Origin: an uncultured Devosia sp.
Lineage (GTDB): Bacteria; Pseudomonadota; Alphaproteobacteria; Rhizobiales; Devosiaceae
Length of the DNA stretch: 64,000 nt
Direction: 5' to 3'
Assembly: GCF_946479885.1 (NCBI RefSeq)
Contig: NZ_CAMLHM010000010.1
Location: 20,375 to 84,374 of the forward strand
Shown here: one piece after another, positions 51,709-61,552 of the stretch
Numbering within the stretch: the stretch's first letter is position 1
How the letters are laid out: every line of letters starts with the position of its first letter
Translations under genes and position numbers: made by a program
Notes under the pieces: model-generated
Database searches by the model: none
What the model saw: only the letters and a program-made list of their open reading frames with translations
Told to the model about the DNA's origin: nothing

Positions 51709-52680
51709 ATGCCTGTTCTTGATCTGGTTCAACCAGAGCTCGGCGCCTATGCCAGCCGCGTCGCCATGCCCGCCGATTTTGCCGCATTCTGGCAGTCGAC
51801 CATTGCCCAATCCCGCGCCCTCGGTGGAGAGGTTACGATCACCCCGGTCGAAGGCCCGCTAAAGGCTATCCAGGTCTTCGATGTCACCTTTCCGGGTTTT
51901 GGCGGTCACCCCATCAAGGGTTGGCTGCTGCTGCCGGCTCGCCGTGAAGGGCGCCTGCCGCTTGTGGTGCAGTATGTAGGTTATGGTGGTGGTCGTGGCC
52001 TCCCGCATGAGCAACTTCACTGGGCCGCTTCGGACTTTGCTTACTTCCGCATGGACACGCGCGGGCAGGGCGCCGAGTGGAGCGTGGGCGCAACGGCCGA
52101 TCCGGTGGGCTCCACCGTTTCCGTGCCTGGCTTCATGACGCGCGGGGTGCTCAACAAGAACGACTACTATTACCGTCGGCTCCTTACCGACGGTGTGCGC
52201 GCCATAGATGCCATGGTGGCACAGGATTTTGTTGATCCTGACCGCATAGCCGTCTGCGGCGACAGCCAGGGCGGGGGCATTTCGCTCGCCGTCGCTGGCC
52301 TGGACGAGCGTGTCCGTGCGACAATGCCGGACGTGCCCTTTCTTTGCGACTTTCCGCGGGCTGTGCAGATTGCGTCCAGCGATCCGTACCTGGAAATCGT
52401 CCGTTTCCTGGCCCAGCATCGCGACAAGACAGCCGTGGTTCTTGAAACTCTGACTTACTTTGATTGCGTGAATTTCGCGCGCCAGTCCAAGGCTGCTGCG
52501 TTGTTCTCGGTGGCGCTGATGGACGATACTTGCCCGCCTTCAACCGTCTACGGCGCGTTCAACGCCTATGCGGGGGAAAAGACTATCGTAGAATACGCGT
52601 TCAACAATCACGAGGGCGGGCAGGGCTACCAGGAGCTCAAGCAGATCGAGTGGCTCAGCGAGCTGTTTGGCGTCACCTGA
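51709..52680 (+). CDS. Acetylxylan-esterase / cephalosporin-C-deacetylase family hydrolase
   Basis: 323 residues of the AXE1 alpha/beta-hydrolase family (CE7). FAAFWQSTIAQSRA is the usual N-terminal segment and RMDTRGQG (~112) the oxyanion region. The nucleophile Ser is in CGDSQGGGISLAVA (~187), Asp in ALMDDTCPPST (~272) and His in NNHEGGQGY (~304). There is no signal peptide, so it is cytoplasmic. It removes acetyl groups from small sugars or other acetyl esters. It follows the kinase-transaminase fusion by 56 bp in the same direction and may deacetylate its substrate. Confidence 0.86.
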   Translation: MPVLDLVQPELGAYASRVAMPADFAAFWQSTIAQSRALGGEVTITPVEGPLKAIQVFDVTFPGFGGHPIKGWLLLPARREGRLPLVVQYVGYGGGRGLPHEQLHWAASDFAYFRMDTRGQGAEWSVGATADPVGSTVSVPGFMTRGVLNKNDYYYRRLLTDGVRAIDAMVAQDFVDPDRIAVCGDSQGGGISLAVAGLDERVRATMPDVPFLCDFPRAVQIASSDPYLEIVRFLAQHRDKTAVVLETLTYFDCVNFARQSKAAALFSVALMDDTCPPSTVYGAFNAYAGEKTIVEYAFNNHEGGQGYQELKQIEWLSELFGVT

Positions 52681-52727
52681 AGCTGTGCTTCATCCGGCAA
52701 GCTCACAAGGCTCTGTCGCCGCTGCCG

Positions 52728-54520
52728 CTAAGCCACGTTCCCCGCCAGACCAACCAGGCCGGCATACACGCCGCCAAGCGCCATCAGCTCATCATGACGT
52801 CCGACCTCGGCGACCCTGCCGTCCTTCAGCACGACGATCTGGTCGGCATTGCGCACCGTTGAAAGGCGGTGGGCGATCGAGATGATGGTTCGCCCCTTCA
52901 CTACGGCCAGTGCCTTGGTCATCGCCTGCTCGGTCTGGGTGTCGAGTGCACTCGTGGCCTCGTCGAGCAGCAGCACCGGGGTGTTGCGAAGGAAGGTGCG
53001 TGCCAGTGCAAGGCGCTGCTTCTCCCCGCCTGAAAAGCGAAAGCCCCGCTCGCCGACAATGGTCGCATAGCCTTCCGGCAGGGCGGCAATGAGATGGTGA
53101 ATCTGGGCGGCACGCGCAGCGGACTCCAGCTCCTCGTGAGACGCGTCGGGCTTGGCAAATCGCAGATTGTCGGCGACGGACGCATGCAGCAGGAAGGGCT
53201 CCTGCGAGACAACGCCCAGCACATCGGCCAGCTGGCGGAAGGTCAGGTCGCGCACGTCGATACCGTCAAAGCGGACCGCCCCCTTGTCCACGTCGATGAG
53301 GCGGGCGAGCAGGTAGCCCAGGGTCGTTTTGCCCGCGCCGGTCGCGCCTACAACGGCTACGCGCGCGCCGGCGGGGATATCGATCGATACGTCGCTCAGA
53401 GTTGGTTCGGCAGCCTTGTCGTATGAGTAGCTCACCCCCTGGATCTGTACCGCGCCCGTGAAGGCGTGGTTGTACGGCACCTTTGGAATGTCGGGCTCGG
53501 TCAGTTCAACCGGTGTGTCCAGGTATTGGAATATCCGGGTGAACAGGGCGCGGGTCGAGCGGATGCGGACGCTGGCCTCCAGAAGCTCCTCGAGCGGCCA
53601 GAGCAACTGCTCTTGCAGCGCGATCAGCGCCACCAGGGTGCCGATTGTGACCGGCACGCCGCCGTCGATCAGCAGCCCCCCGACCAGCAGGGTGAGGCAG
53701 GCATGACGCCCAGAAACACGAAGATCAAGGACCACTGCCATTCACCGGCAGTGTGAGCCTTCTCCTCCAGATGCGCGAGCTCTCGGGAGTCGATTCCAAA
53801 TCGATGCCTCAGATATCCCGTCCGGCCCATGGTCCGCGCGAGGATAATTCCGGGCACGGAGAGCATTTCGAGCACGGATGAGGAAAGCTCGCTCGTGCGG
53901 GTCTGCTGTTGGTGGGTCGCCTCCTCGCGCAGTTGGCCCACGCGATGGCTTACCCAGATCGTGAAGGGAACCAGCACGAAGGAGAACAGCGCCAGGCGCC
54001 AGTCCAGCAGGATCATGGCGACGGTTGTCATCGCGACTGTGCCAATGTTGCGTGCCAGTTCGGTGGCCGTCGCGGTGACGAGCGACTGCAGGCCACCGAT
54101 GTCGCTGGCGATGCGCGACTGGATGTCGCCCGACCGGGTCCGAACGAAAAAGCCGATCGAAAGCGCCTGCAAATGGGCGTAAACCCGCACCCGCAGGTCA
54201 TGCAGAATGGCGTGGCCGACCCGCGATGACAGCAAGGTCTGGCCCACATTGATGACCGCTACCGCCACCGCCGCGGCAATCATGCCGCCGGCCAGCCATG
54301 CCAGCAGACCCAGGTTGCTCGCTGGCAGCGCGTCATCGATGATCGCGCGGAGCAGGAATGGCGAGACCAACCCGACCCCCGAGCTCAGCACAATGAGCAG
54401 CAGGGCAGCAATGAATTGCAGGCGGTACGGCCGGAAGAGGGCCAGGATGCGGCCGACCGACACGTGCTTTCCGGCCAGGGTCTCGTAATCGTCCTGCAGG
54501 TCCTGATCATGGGCAGTCAT
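52728..54520 (-). pseudogene. ABC exporter (TMD-NBD), interrupted by a -1 frameshift
   Basis: The two parts are in different frames. 54520 to about 53696 encodes an MsbA/LmrA-type membrane domain (FRPYRLQFIAALLLIVLSSG, RTRSGDIQSRIASDIGGLQS). About 53696 to 52728 encodes the last helices and the ATPase: Walker A GATGAGKTT, signature FSGGEKQRLALARTF, Walker B VLLLDEATSALD. The frames join inside the helix LIFVFLGVMPA / LTLLVGGLLID; adding one base near 53,696, for example C in the GCC-TCA stretch, restores a ~597-residue exporter. Both parts are otherwise well preserved, so the mutation is recent or a sequence error. Homologues export drugs, lipids or peptides. It lies downstream of the macAB-type operon, same strand. 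Confidence 0.82.
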
Positions 54521-54615
54521 GGGTCGCTCTTGATTTTTGCTGATCGAATAGGTGCCGCCAATTCCAGCAGCCCGTTGAGAACCAGTCGGGTTTTGGTGGA
54601 GATTGCGTGCAGGGA

Positions 54616-55983
54616 CTAAGACGCGGCACTCATCGGTGAGGTCCCGAGCACCCGAAACAGCAGTACCTCGTTCAGCAGTTGGTCGAGCCGCACAGCGGTG
54701 ACAGCTGCCTCGGCGCTGCGCCGGCGTTCCTGCGCGTCCAGCCAGAGACGCAGGGTTATGGCACCCGCGCGGTAGCGCTGCTCGGTCAGGGCCTCTGCCT
54801 CCTGCGCAGCAGACAGCGACTGGCGCACGAAAGTCATCTTCTCGATCAGCCTAGTACGGGCCGACAGCGCCACCCCCACATCGCTGAAGGCCGATAGCAG
54901 CGAGCGCCGGAAATTGAGCACCGCTTCCTCATATTGCAGCTCCGAGACGCGGACGGCGAGTTGACCGTCGCGGAAGTTGAGAAACGGAAGCAACAGGCCG
55001 GTGCCCAGGGTCGCTACCGGATTGCTCAACAGGTTCGACAGCTCGGCGCTACTGCTGCCCAGATTTCCTGTGAGCGTGAGTTGCGGATAGAGGCTGGAGC
55101 GGGCGGAATCCACGCCCTTGAGCGTGCCGCGCAGCCGTAGCTCCGCCGCGCGCAGATCCGGTCGGTTGGCCAGCATATCGGCCGGCAGGCCCGCGGCCAC
55201 CATCACCGGCGTGCGGGAGGGGAGCGCGGTCGGCTCCGCCACGGGGCTTGCCCGCCCGTCAAGAAGCACGGCAAGCGTACCGCGAAGCACCTCCCGCGCT
55301 TGCAGCAGGTCGGAAAGGCTGGCCTGCTGGGCGGCAACGGTCTGGGCGACTTCGTTGGTGTCCAGCTGAGATGCGGCGCCGAGCGCGACCTGGCTGGCCA
55401 CCAGGTCCTGCATCTGCTGCACAGTGGCAAGGCTCCTCCGCGCTTGGGCGATCTGCTGGTTGACCGCGCCCAGGCGCCAATTCGTCTCGATGACCGAAGC
55501 AACGACCGTCATCCGGGCAGCCTCGACATCGTCCTGGCTGGCAAGCGCCTCAAGCTTGCCTGCAGCTTGCTGGGCGGAAAGCCGGCCCCAGAGATCAATC
55601 TCATAGGACGCACCCAAGGCGATGGCGTGGCTTTGGGTTGCGGCGCTTTCAGCGGCGCCGGAGACCGAGGAGTTGAGCGATCCCGAGAGCTTCGGCCACA
55701 GGCCGGCGCCGGCCTGCTCGGCCTGAAGCGCCGCACGCCTGGCGCGAAGGGCTGCGGCGGCGATGTCGGTATTGGCGGTAAGGGTCGTTGCCACCAGGGC
55801 GTTGATGTCGGGGCTGCCGAACGTTGTCCACCAGTCCGGCTGGACGATGCGGGGCTGGGCTGCCGACGCCTGCCAACCCGGCGCCGGCGGCAGCGCCGGG
55901 CGGACATATGGCGTGCTGAGCGCGGTGCAGCCGCAAAGGACGATCAGGGACGAGACGGCGAGGGCAGAATGGCGCAGGAACAT
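54616..55983 (-). CDS. Outer membrane efflux lipoprotein (NodT/OprM family)
   Basis: 455 residues. A lipoprotein signal with lipobox-like LIVLCGC puts the acylated Cys near residue 18. The mature start STPYVRPALPPAPGW is typical of the NodT family, followed by two OEP repeats (~55-240 and ~265-445), with GASYEIDLWGRLSAQQ and NRPDLRAAELRLRGTLKGVD as landmarks. It forms the trimeric outer membrane channel for an efflux pump. ATG 55983 lies 2 bp after the macB stop, so macA, macB and this gene form one operon. Confidence 0.88.
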   Translation of the reverse strand: MFLRHSALAVSSLIVLCGCTALSTPYVRPALPPAPGWQASAAQPRIVQPDWWTTFGSPDINALVATTLTANTDIAAAALRARRAALQAEQAGAGLWPKLSGSLNSSVSGAAESAATQSHAIALGASYEIDLWGRLSAQQAAGKLEALASQDDVEAARMTVVASVIETNWRLGAVNQQIAQARRSLATVQQMQDLVASQVALGAASQLDTNEVAQTVAAQQASLSDLLQAREVLRGTLAVLLDGRASPVAEPTALPSRTPVMVAAGLPADMLANRPDLRAAELRLRGTLKGVDSARSSLYPQLTLTGNLGSSSAELSNLLSNPVATLGTGLLLPFLNFRDGQLAVRVSELQYEEAVLNFRRSLLSAFSDVGVALSARTRLIEKMTFVRQSLSAAQEAEALTEQRYRAGAITLRLWLDAQERRRSAEAAVTAVRLDQLLNEVLLFRVLGTSPMSAAS

Positions 55984-55985
55984 GG

Positions 55986-57929
55986 TCAGTCTCTTGCAAG
56001 GGCGTCGACGGGGTCGAGGCGAGCGGCGTTGCGGGCAGGGAAGAAGCCGAAGGTGAGGCCGACCAGCGTCGCCGCAGCGCAAGCCAGCACAATCGAGTGG
56101 ATCGAAAAGACCATGGGAAAGTCGCCATCCTGCTGGCCAAACAACAGGCCGGCCGTCAGAGCCAGACCGACGCCGGCAGCCGCGCCGGCCATGCAGATCA
56201 CCGTCGCTTCCACCAGGAACTGCAGCATGATGTCGGACTGCCGGGCGCCCACGGCCATGCGCAGGCCGATTTCCTTGGTGCGCTCGGTGACCGAGACCAG
56301 CATGATGTTCATCACCCCGATGCCGCCGACGATCAGCGCGATGGCGGCGACCGCTGTGATCAGCGAGGTCATGGTCTTGGAGGTCTTCTCGATGGCCCTC
56401 CGCATCTGGTCATTGTTGAAAATGAAGAAGTCCTTCGAGCCGTGCCGCTCCCGCAACATCCGGTCGATGGCCCGTTCTGCCTTGGCGGAGTCCACCTGGT
56501 CCGCTAGCCGGACGATCAACTGTTCAAGCCGCCTCGAACCGGAAAGACGAGCCGCAACGCTGGTATAGGGCATGAAAATCTCGAGGTTCTGACTGCCGCC
56601 CGGGGTAGGCGCTGCGACGCCGATCACGGTCACCGGCACGCGGCCGACCATGATGCTCCGGCCGAGCGGGCTGCTGTCGCCGAAAAGCCGGCGGGCGGTG
56701 TTTTGGTCGATGACGGCATCGGTGGAGAGCTGCTCCACGGCTGCCGCGTCGAACATTCGCCCCTCCTGGAGCCTGCGGCCGCGGACGGCGAAGTGCTCGG
56801 CGCCCACGCCGCTGACGCTGACATTGACGGCCTTGGTCAGATAGCGGGCGCGTGCCGACGCTGCGACCATGGGAGACACGGCGCGGACATAGGGCTGGGC
56901 CAGTAGCGCCTGTGCGTCGCCGACGCCAAGCGTCCGGATTGTTGCCGCGGCTTCATCGCCCCAGTCCCGACCCGGATAGATCTCGATCGTGCTGGCACCC
57001 AGCTCCTCAAGTTGGGTCAGGACACGTTGCTGCGAACCATCGCCGAGCGCGACGACCGCGACCACCGCGGCGATACCGATGACGATACCAAGCATGGTCA
57101 GCGCTGCGCGCAGGGGCTGGGCCACCATCGAGCGAAGCGCCATCGCAGCGGCATTGGCCACGGACTGGCGCAAACCGGCCAGTCGCGAAGGGAGGGCGCC
57201 GGGCGCCGCGTCGCCTTCATAGGGGAGGGGCGAAACAAACGCGTCGGTCCTGCGGTCGGCGACGATCTGGCCCTGGCGGATTTCGATCACCCGGCCGGCC
57301 TGCTCGGCTACAGCCATGTCATGGGTGACGATGATCACCGTATGACCGTCCGCATGGAGCTCCTTGAGGATCTCCATGACGGCCACACCGCTCCGGGCGT
57401 CGAGCGCGCCGGTGGGCTCATCCGCCAGGATGATCTCCCCGCCATTCATCAGCGCCCGTGCGATCGAAACGCGTTGCTGCTGGCCGCCCGATAGTTTGTT
57501 GGGCTGATAGTTCAGCCTCTCGGCAAGTCCAAGGCGCGACAGTAGCGCCTCGGAGCGCTTGCGCCGGGCAGCGGAGTGAATGCCGGCGTAAACGGCTGGT
57601 ACCTCGACATTGCCGGCCGCCGTGAGGTTGCTCATCAAGTGGTAGCGCTGGAAGATGAAGCCGAAGCGCCGTCGGCGCAGTCGGGCCAACTTGTCCTGTG
57701 AAAGGGCGGATACCTCCTGGCCGGCAAGGCGATACGTGCCGCCGTCAGGACGGTCGAGGCAACCCAGGATATTCATCAGGGTGGATTTGCCGGACCCGCT
57801 GGCGCCGACGATCGCGATCATCTCCCCGGCCTGAATCGAAAGGGAAACACCGTCGAGCGCGGTGACGGTTTCGCCGCCCAGATGGAAGGTGCGGGTCAAT
57901 TCGCTGATCTCGATCAAGGGCGAGGTCAT
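55986..57929 (-). CDS. macB: MacB-type ABC efflux ATPase/permease
   Basis: 647 residues. The N-terminal ATPase has Walker A IVGASGSGKSTLMNILGCLD (~41), signature [16 protein letters not shown] (~145) and Walker B IILADEPTGALD. Four membrane segments flank a large periplasmic domain (helix 1 at ~285; helices 2-4 at ~530-640, with GGIGVMNIMLVSVTERTKEI) and the protein ends PARNAARLDPVDALARD. This is the MacB architecture, driving export of macrolides, peptides or other envelope substrates through MacA and an outer membrane channel. It overlaps macA by 4 bp. Confidence 0.91.
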   Translation of the reverse strand: MTSPLIEISELTRTFHLGGETVTALDGVSLSIQAGEMIAIVGASGSGKSTLMNILGCLDRPDGGTYRLAGQEVSALSQDKLARLRRRRFGFIFQRYHLMSNLTAAGNVEVPAVYAGIHSAARRKRSEALLSRLGLAERLNYQPNKLSGGQQQRVSIARALMNGGEIILADEPTGALDARSGVAVMEILKELHADGHTVIIVTHDMAVAEQAGRVIEIRQGQIVADRRTDAFVSPLPYEGDAAPGALPSRLAGLRQSVANAAAMALRSMVAQPLRAALTMLGIVIGIAAVVAVVALGDGSQQRVLTQLEELGASTIEIYPGRDWGDEAAATIRTLGVGDAQALLAQPYVRAVSPMVAASARARYLTKAVNVSVSGVGAEHFAVRGRRLQEGRMFDAAAVEQLSTDAVIDQNTARRLFGDSSPLGRSIMVGRVPVTVIGVAAPTPGGSQNLEIFMPYTSVAARLSGSRRLEQLIVRLADQVDSAKAERAIDRMLRERHGSKDFFIFNNDQMRRAIEKTSKTMTSLITAVAAIALIVGGIGVMNIMLVSVTERTKEIGLRMAVGARQSDIMLQFLVEATVICMAGAAAGVGLALTAGLLFGQQDGDFPMVFSIHSIVLACAAATLVGLTFGFFPARNAARLDPVDALARD

Positions 57930-59131
57930 GCCGGGCCTCCCATCAACATGGGGTCAGCGGCCGGCCCTGCCTCGCCCAGCGGCAGGATGACCCGGTCGCC
58001 CAGCTTCAGCCCTTCGACCACCTGGGCGTTGGTCTTGTCGTTGAGACCGACAGAGACCAGCGTTTCACGCGGACCGTCGGCGGTGAGTACCTCGACGCGA
58101 TATTGACCATTGGTCTCGCCGGTTCCCAGGGCCGAGGAAAGCAAAGTGGGAACATTGCTCGCGCGGCCGGTGACGAGGTGGACCTGTGCGGTCATCAACG
58201 GTCGCAGCTTGCCCTCGACATTGTCGACCTTGAACAGTCCATTGAAATAGACCGCGGCCGTTCCCTGGGCTTGCGAAGCGTCGGGGCTTTGTGACTGGGT
58301 CAGCAGCGTCTGCGGCGCGGGCTCAATGACGTCCAGTTTGGCCTTGAACCGGGTGCGCTCGTCTCCCAGAAGCGTAAACCAGACCTCCTGGCCGACCTTG
58401 ACCCGGCCAATCTCGGCCTCCGAAATCTGGACCTTGACCGACATGACATCGAGCTGGGCAACGACCACGACGGTCGGCGCGGTCTGGCTGGCGTTGAGCG
58501 TCTGCCCCTGTTTGGTCGCGATAGCGATGACCGTGCCGTCGATAGGCGACGTGATCCGGGTATAGGCGAGGTTGGTCTTGGCGATTTCGACCTCGATCTG
58601 GCTGCGCTCGATCTGCGCGTCCAGCGCTGCGACATCGGCGACCGCCGTGCGATAGGCAGCTTCGGCCGCTTCGAAGTCCGTCTGGGACGTCGCCTTGGTT
58701 TCCAGCAGTGCCTGCTGGCGATCATAGGCAGACTGCACCTGCTTCAACCCGGCCGCGCGGGCATCGCGCTGCGCCCGGGCCAGTGCCAGGTTGGCCTCGG
58801 CCAGACGCAATGCGCTCTGCTGGGGCAGCGAGTCGATTTCGGCGACGAGTTGCCCTGCCTTGACCTGCTGGCCCAGGGCAACGTGCAGCACCTTTATCTG
58901 GCCCGACGCCTGGGCGCCGACATTGACCATCTGGGCGGGCTCAAGGACGCCGTTGACGACGATTGCCTCTTCGATGTCCCGTGCCACGACTTCCGCCGTG
59001 AGGGGCGCTTCCTCACCGCTGGCAGGCCAATAGGGAGCCCCAATGGCGACATAGCCCCATGCCAGGGCGGAGGCTCCCAACGCCCCGGCTGCGAGCTTTC
59101 TCCAGGTAGTGGCGCGGCCGCGCATTGTCAT
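57926..59131 (-). CDS. macA: MacA-type periplasmic adaptor (membrane fusion protein)
   Basis: 401 residues. An N-terminal membrane anchor (~10-30) is followed by a biotinyl-lipoyl half-motif VLHVALGQQVKAGQLVAEID (~80) and a long alpha-hairpin (~105-185). The second lipoyl half TSPIDGTVIAIATKQGQTLN (~193) and a beta-barrel (~225-400) complete the fold. It links MacB to the outer membrane protein encoded downstream. ATG 59131 has GAGAGG upstream; ATG 59125 is an in-frame alternative. It is divergent from the two-component system at 59,326, a likely regulator. Confidence 0.88.
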   Translation of the reverse strand: MTMRGRATTWRKLAAGALGASALAWGYVAIGAPYWPASGEEAPLTAEVVARDIEEAIVVNGVLEPAQMVNVGAQASGQIKVLHVALGQQVKAGQLVAEIDSLPQQSALRLAEANLALARAQRDARAAGLKQVQSAYDRQQALLETKATSQTDFEAAEAAYRTAVADVAALDAQIERSQIEVEIAKTNLAYTRITSPIDGTVIAIATKQGQTLNASQTAPTVVVVAQLDVMSVKVQISEAEIGRVKVGQEVWFTLLGDERTRFKAKLDVIEPAPQTLLTQSQSPDASQAQGTAAVYFNGLFKVDNVEGKLRPLMTAQVHLVTGRASNVPTLLSSALGTGETNGQYRVEVLTADGPRETLVSVGLNDKTNAQVVEGLKLGDRVILPLGEAGPAADPMLMGGPA

Positions 59132-59325
59132 ATCTGCCTCTCATCTGTACTGGCGAGCGATGCCGTCTCAGGCGGGGCTCGCCCGAGCCATTTCGTGAGC
59201 ATCAGGTGCGACGGATGGGTCCAGACTGGATGCAGGCTTCGTGCAGATTTGGTGGAGGCGGGCCATCCGGTGTTGACGCCGGGCTGTTCCGTTTGGTCTC
59301 GTGACCAGGTGAACCAGGTGAGGCA

Positions 59326-60021
59326 ATGGACAATCAGCTCGTATTACTGATCGAGGACGATCCCGAGATCGTGCGCATCCTGCAGGCCTATTTCGAGCGG
59401 GACGGCTTTCGCACGATTGCCGCGGGGGATGCCGAAACAGGGCTGGCACACCATCAGCGTCTGCGGCCTGATCTGGTCGTTCTGGATATCAAGCTACCCA
59501 GGATGGACGGCTATGATGTGCTCGCTGCTATCCGCCGGGTCGCCGACACGCCGGTCATCATGGTCACTGCACTGGCCGAGGATCTCGACAAGCTCCAGGC
59601 CCTACGGCTGGGCGCGGACGACTATGTCCTCAAGCCCTTCAATCCGCTGGAAGTGGTTGCCAGGGCGCGGGCCATCCTGCGGCGCAGCCAGGGGCATCAA
59701 AATCCGGCGGTCACGCGGATCGGTCCGCTGACGATCGAGGCCGATGCTCATGTCGCAACGGTGGATAGCGGCAGCGGCGCGCAGGTGCTCGCGCTGACGC
59801 GAACCGAGTTTCGCCTGCTCAGCCATATGGCACGCGCGCCCAACAGGGTCTTTGACCGCGGCGAATTGGTGGATGCCTGCCTGCCCGAGGGCGAGGCGCT
59901 TAACCGAACCGTGGATAGCCACGTCAGCAACCTGCGGCGCAAGTTGGCGAGGGCAGGTGCGGAAGGTCTGCTCTCCGGGGTCAGGGGCGTAGGCTATCGG
60001 TTGGGGCTGCCGCATGAGTAG
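59326..60021 (+). CDS. OmpR-family response regulator
   Basis: 231 residues. The receiver domain has acidic pocket EDD at 10-12, phosphoacceptor Asp in LVVLDIKLPRMDGYD (~54), Thr in IMVTALAED (~82) and Lys in DYVLKPFNP (~104). The C-terminal winged HTH (~130-228) ends SHVSNLRRKL and GVRGVGYRLG. It resembles BaeR-type envelope or efflux regulators. The gene overlaps the kinase by 8 bp and is divergent from macA across 194 bp, so it probably controls the efflux operon. Ribosome site GGTGAGG before ATG 59326. Confidence 0.9.
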   Translation: MDNQLVLLIEDDPEIVRILQAYFERDGFRTIAAGDAETGLAHHQRLRPDLVVLDIKLPRMDGYDVLAAIRRVADTPVIMVTALAEDLDKLQALRLGADDYVLKPFNPLEVVARARAILRRSQGHQNPAVTRIGPLTIEADAHVATVDSGSGAQVLALTRTEFRLLSHMARAPNRVFDRGELVDACLPEGEALNRTVDSHVSNLRRKLARAGAEGLLSGVRGVGYRLGLPHE

Positions 60022-61069
60022 GCTGGCAAGCGTTGGCTGGCCGGTGGTCGCGTCCGCGAGCCTGCTGGCCGTTGCCATTGCTGCGCTCTCCATCGTGGGC
60101 TGGTCAACATACTACGACGTGGTCTTTTCCTTTTGGCCGAACTTGCCCGTGCCGGAAGAGAGTTGGACCTGGCTCGATGTCGGCTATCTGGCGCTCACCG
60201 TGATTCTGGTCGTTCCGGCAGCGGCTGCGTTCGGCTGGTGGCTCTCCCGCCGCATGGTGCGCCCGCTGCTTGACGTGGCGCGGGCAGCTCGCGCCATCGC
60301 CGACGGCGACCTGACCGCCCGCGCCAGGCGCGAAGCTGCCGGGTTCTGGGAAACCCGCCACTTGATTGACGATTTCAACGCCATGGCCGAACGGCTGGAG
60401 CGGGGTGAAGCCGACCGTATCTATACGAACTCAGCAATTGCGCACGAGCTCCGGACGCCGCTGACCATTCTGAAGGGGCGACTGCAGGGCGTTTCCGACG
60501 GTGTGTTCGCCCTGACGCCGGAGATGCTCGATACACTCCTCGCGCAGGTCGACGGTCTTGCCATGATCGTGGAAGATTTGCGGACCATCGGTCTTTTCAA
60601 CGCCGATCGCCTGCAACTCAACCTGATCGAAACCGACTTGATGGCGGTCGTGCGGCGTGCGGTGGCAACAGTGTCGGTCGAGTTGGAAGATGCGGACATT
60701 GAACTGGATCTGCGCCTACAGCCCATTGTCGTCAGGGCCGACCCGGATCGCGTCCGCCAGGCCCTGGTTGCGCTTCTCACCAATGCAGCGCGCTATGCCC
60801 TTGGGACACGCGTAATCCTGGAGATTTTGGCCGAGCCGGGGATCGTCATGCTGCGGTGCACCGACCATGGGCCGGGTCTGCCAGCCGGGACCGCAGAGCG
60901 CGTCTTCGACCCATTCTGGCGTGCCGACGATTCTCGCGGGCGTGTCGCCGGCGGCAGTGGCCTGGGTCTCGCTGTGGTCAAGGCAATTGCCGTCGCGCAT
61001 GGCGGCTCGGTATCGGCCTCCAACGCCCAGGGCGGCGGAGCCAGCTTCGCGCTCCGGCTTCCCAGATAG
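60014..61069 (+). CDS. Sensor histidine kinase (BaeS-like)
   Basis: 351 residues. There are two membrane segments (~10-30 and ~57-78) with a very short periplasmic loop of about 25 residues (SFWPNLPVPEESWTW) rich in Trp. A HAMP domain (~80-130) is followed by the DHp helix with phosphoacceptor His in AIAHELRTPLTILKG (~143). The ATPase domain shows the N-box LLTNAARYAL (~257), DHGPGLP (~283) and GGSGLGLAVVKAIA (~315). The short loop suggests sensing at the membrane rather than of a periplasmic ligand. It partners the response regulator it overlaps. Confidence 0.89.
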   Translation: MSRLASVGWPVVASASLLAVAIAALSIVGWSTYYDVVFSFWPNLPVPEESWTWLDVGYLALTVILVVPAAAAFGWWLSRRMVRPLLDVARAARAIADGDLTARARREAAGFWETRHLIDDFNAMAERLERGEADRIYTNSAIAHELRTPLTILKGRLQGVSDGVFALTPEMLDTLLAQVDGLAMIVEDLRTIGLFNADRLQLNLIETDLMAVVRRAVATVSVELEDADIELDLRLQPIVVRADPDRVRQALVALLTNAARYALGTRVILEILAEPGIVMLRCTDHGPGLPAGTAERVFDPFWRADDSRGRVAGGSGLGLAVVKAIAVAHGGSVSASNAQGGGASFALRLPR

Positions 61070-61108
61070 CGAGCGCTCATCCGGCGGTGGTGGACTGCGG
61101 AAGCAGGT

Positions 61109-61417
61109 CTATCGGAACGGATGCGCGTAGTATTCCGGCCCCAGGCCCTTGAGCAGGCTGCTGCGATCGTCCTGAGCATCGAGTCCCACCTTCTCGATCG
61201 CCCGGCGCAATGCCTTGAGGGCGGACGAATCCAATCCGGCAGCGTTCATGCGAAGCCGTTCGCGCAGAAGCAGGCATTGCAGGTGAGCAATGGCCCATTG
61301 GCTGCTGTCCTGGCCCGCAGCATGGTGACACAGCGCGAGCACGGAGATCAGCCATTCGATCCGTTGACCAAGCCGCTGCAAGGCGACCTGTGCTGAAACC
61401 ATCTCGAGTTGAAACAC
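61109..61417 (-). CDS. Hypothetical protein
   Basis: 102 codons from GTG 61417 (ATG at 61402 is an alternative); no recognised family. The predicted protein is mostly helical, with a His/Cys-containing stretch LALCHHAAGQDSSQW in the middle and a C-terminus GLGPEYYAHPFR. Its composition looks protein-like compared with the Arg-rich alternative frames over the same DNA. It lies between the convergent histidine kinase (40 bp away) and the tetR gene. No clear Shine-Dalgarno, so confidence is moderate. Confidence 0.45.
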   Translation of the reverse strand: MFQLEMVSAQVALQRLGQRIEWLISVLALCHHAAGQDSSQWAIAHLQCLLLRERLRMNAAGLDSSALKALRRAIEKVGLDAQDDRSSLLKGLGPEYYAHPFR

Positions 61418-61552
61418 CAGACCAACCGAATGTAGTGCCAGCGGACGCGGCGCAGTTCGGCTTCCGCAAAGCGCGCATGCGTCGGCGACGTCGTCGACTG
61501 TGCCGCCTCGCGGATCGAGCCACGCAAGTAGGCTTGCCCAGGCAAATTGGTG

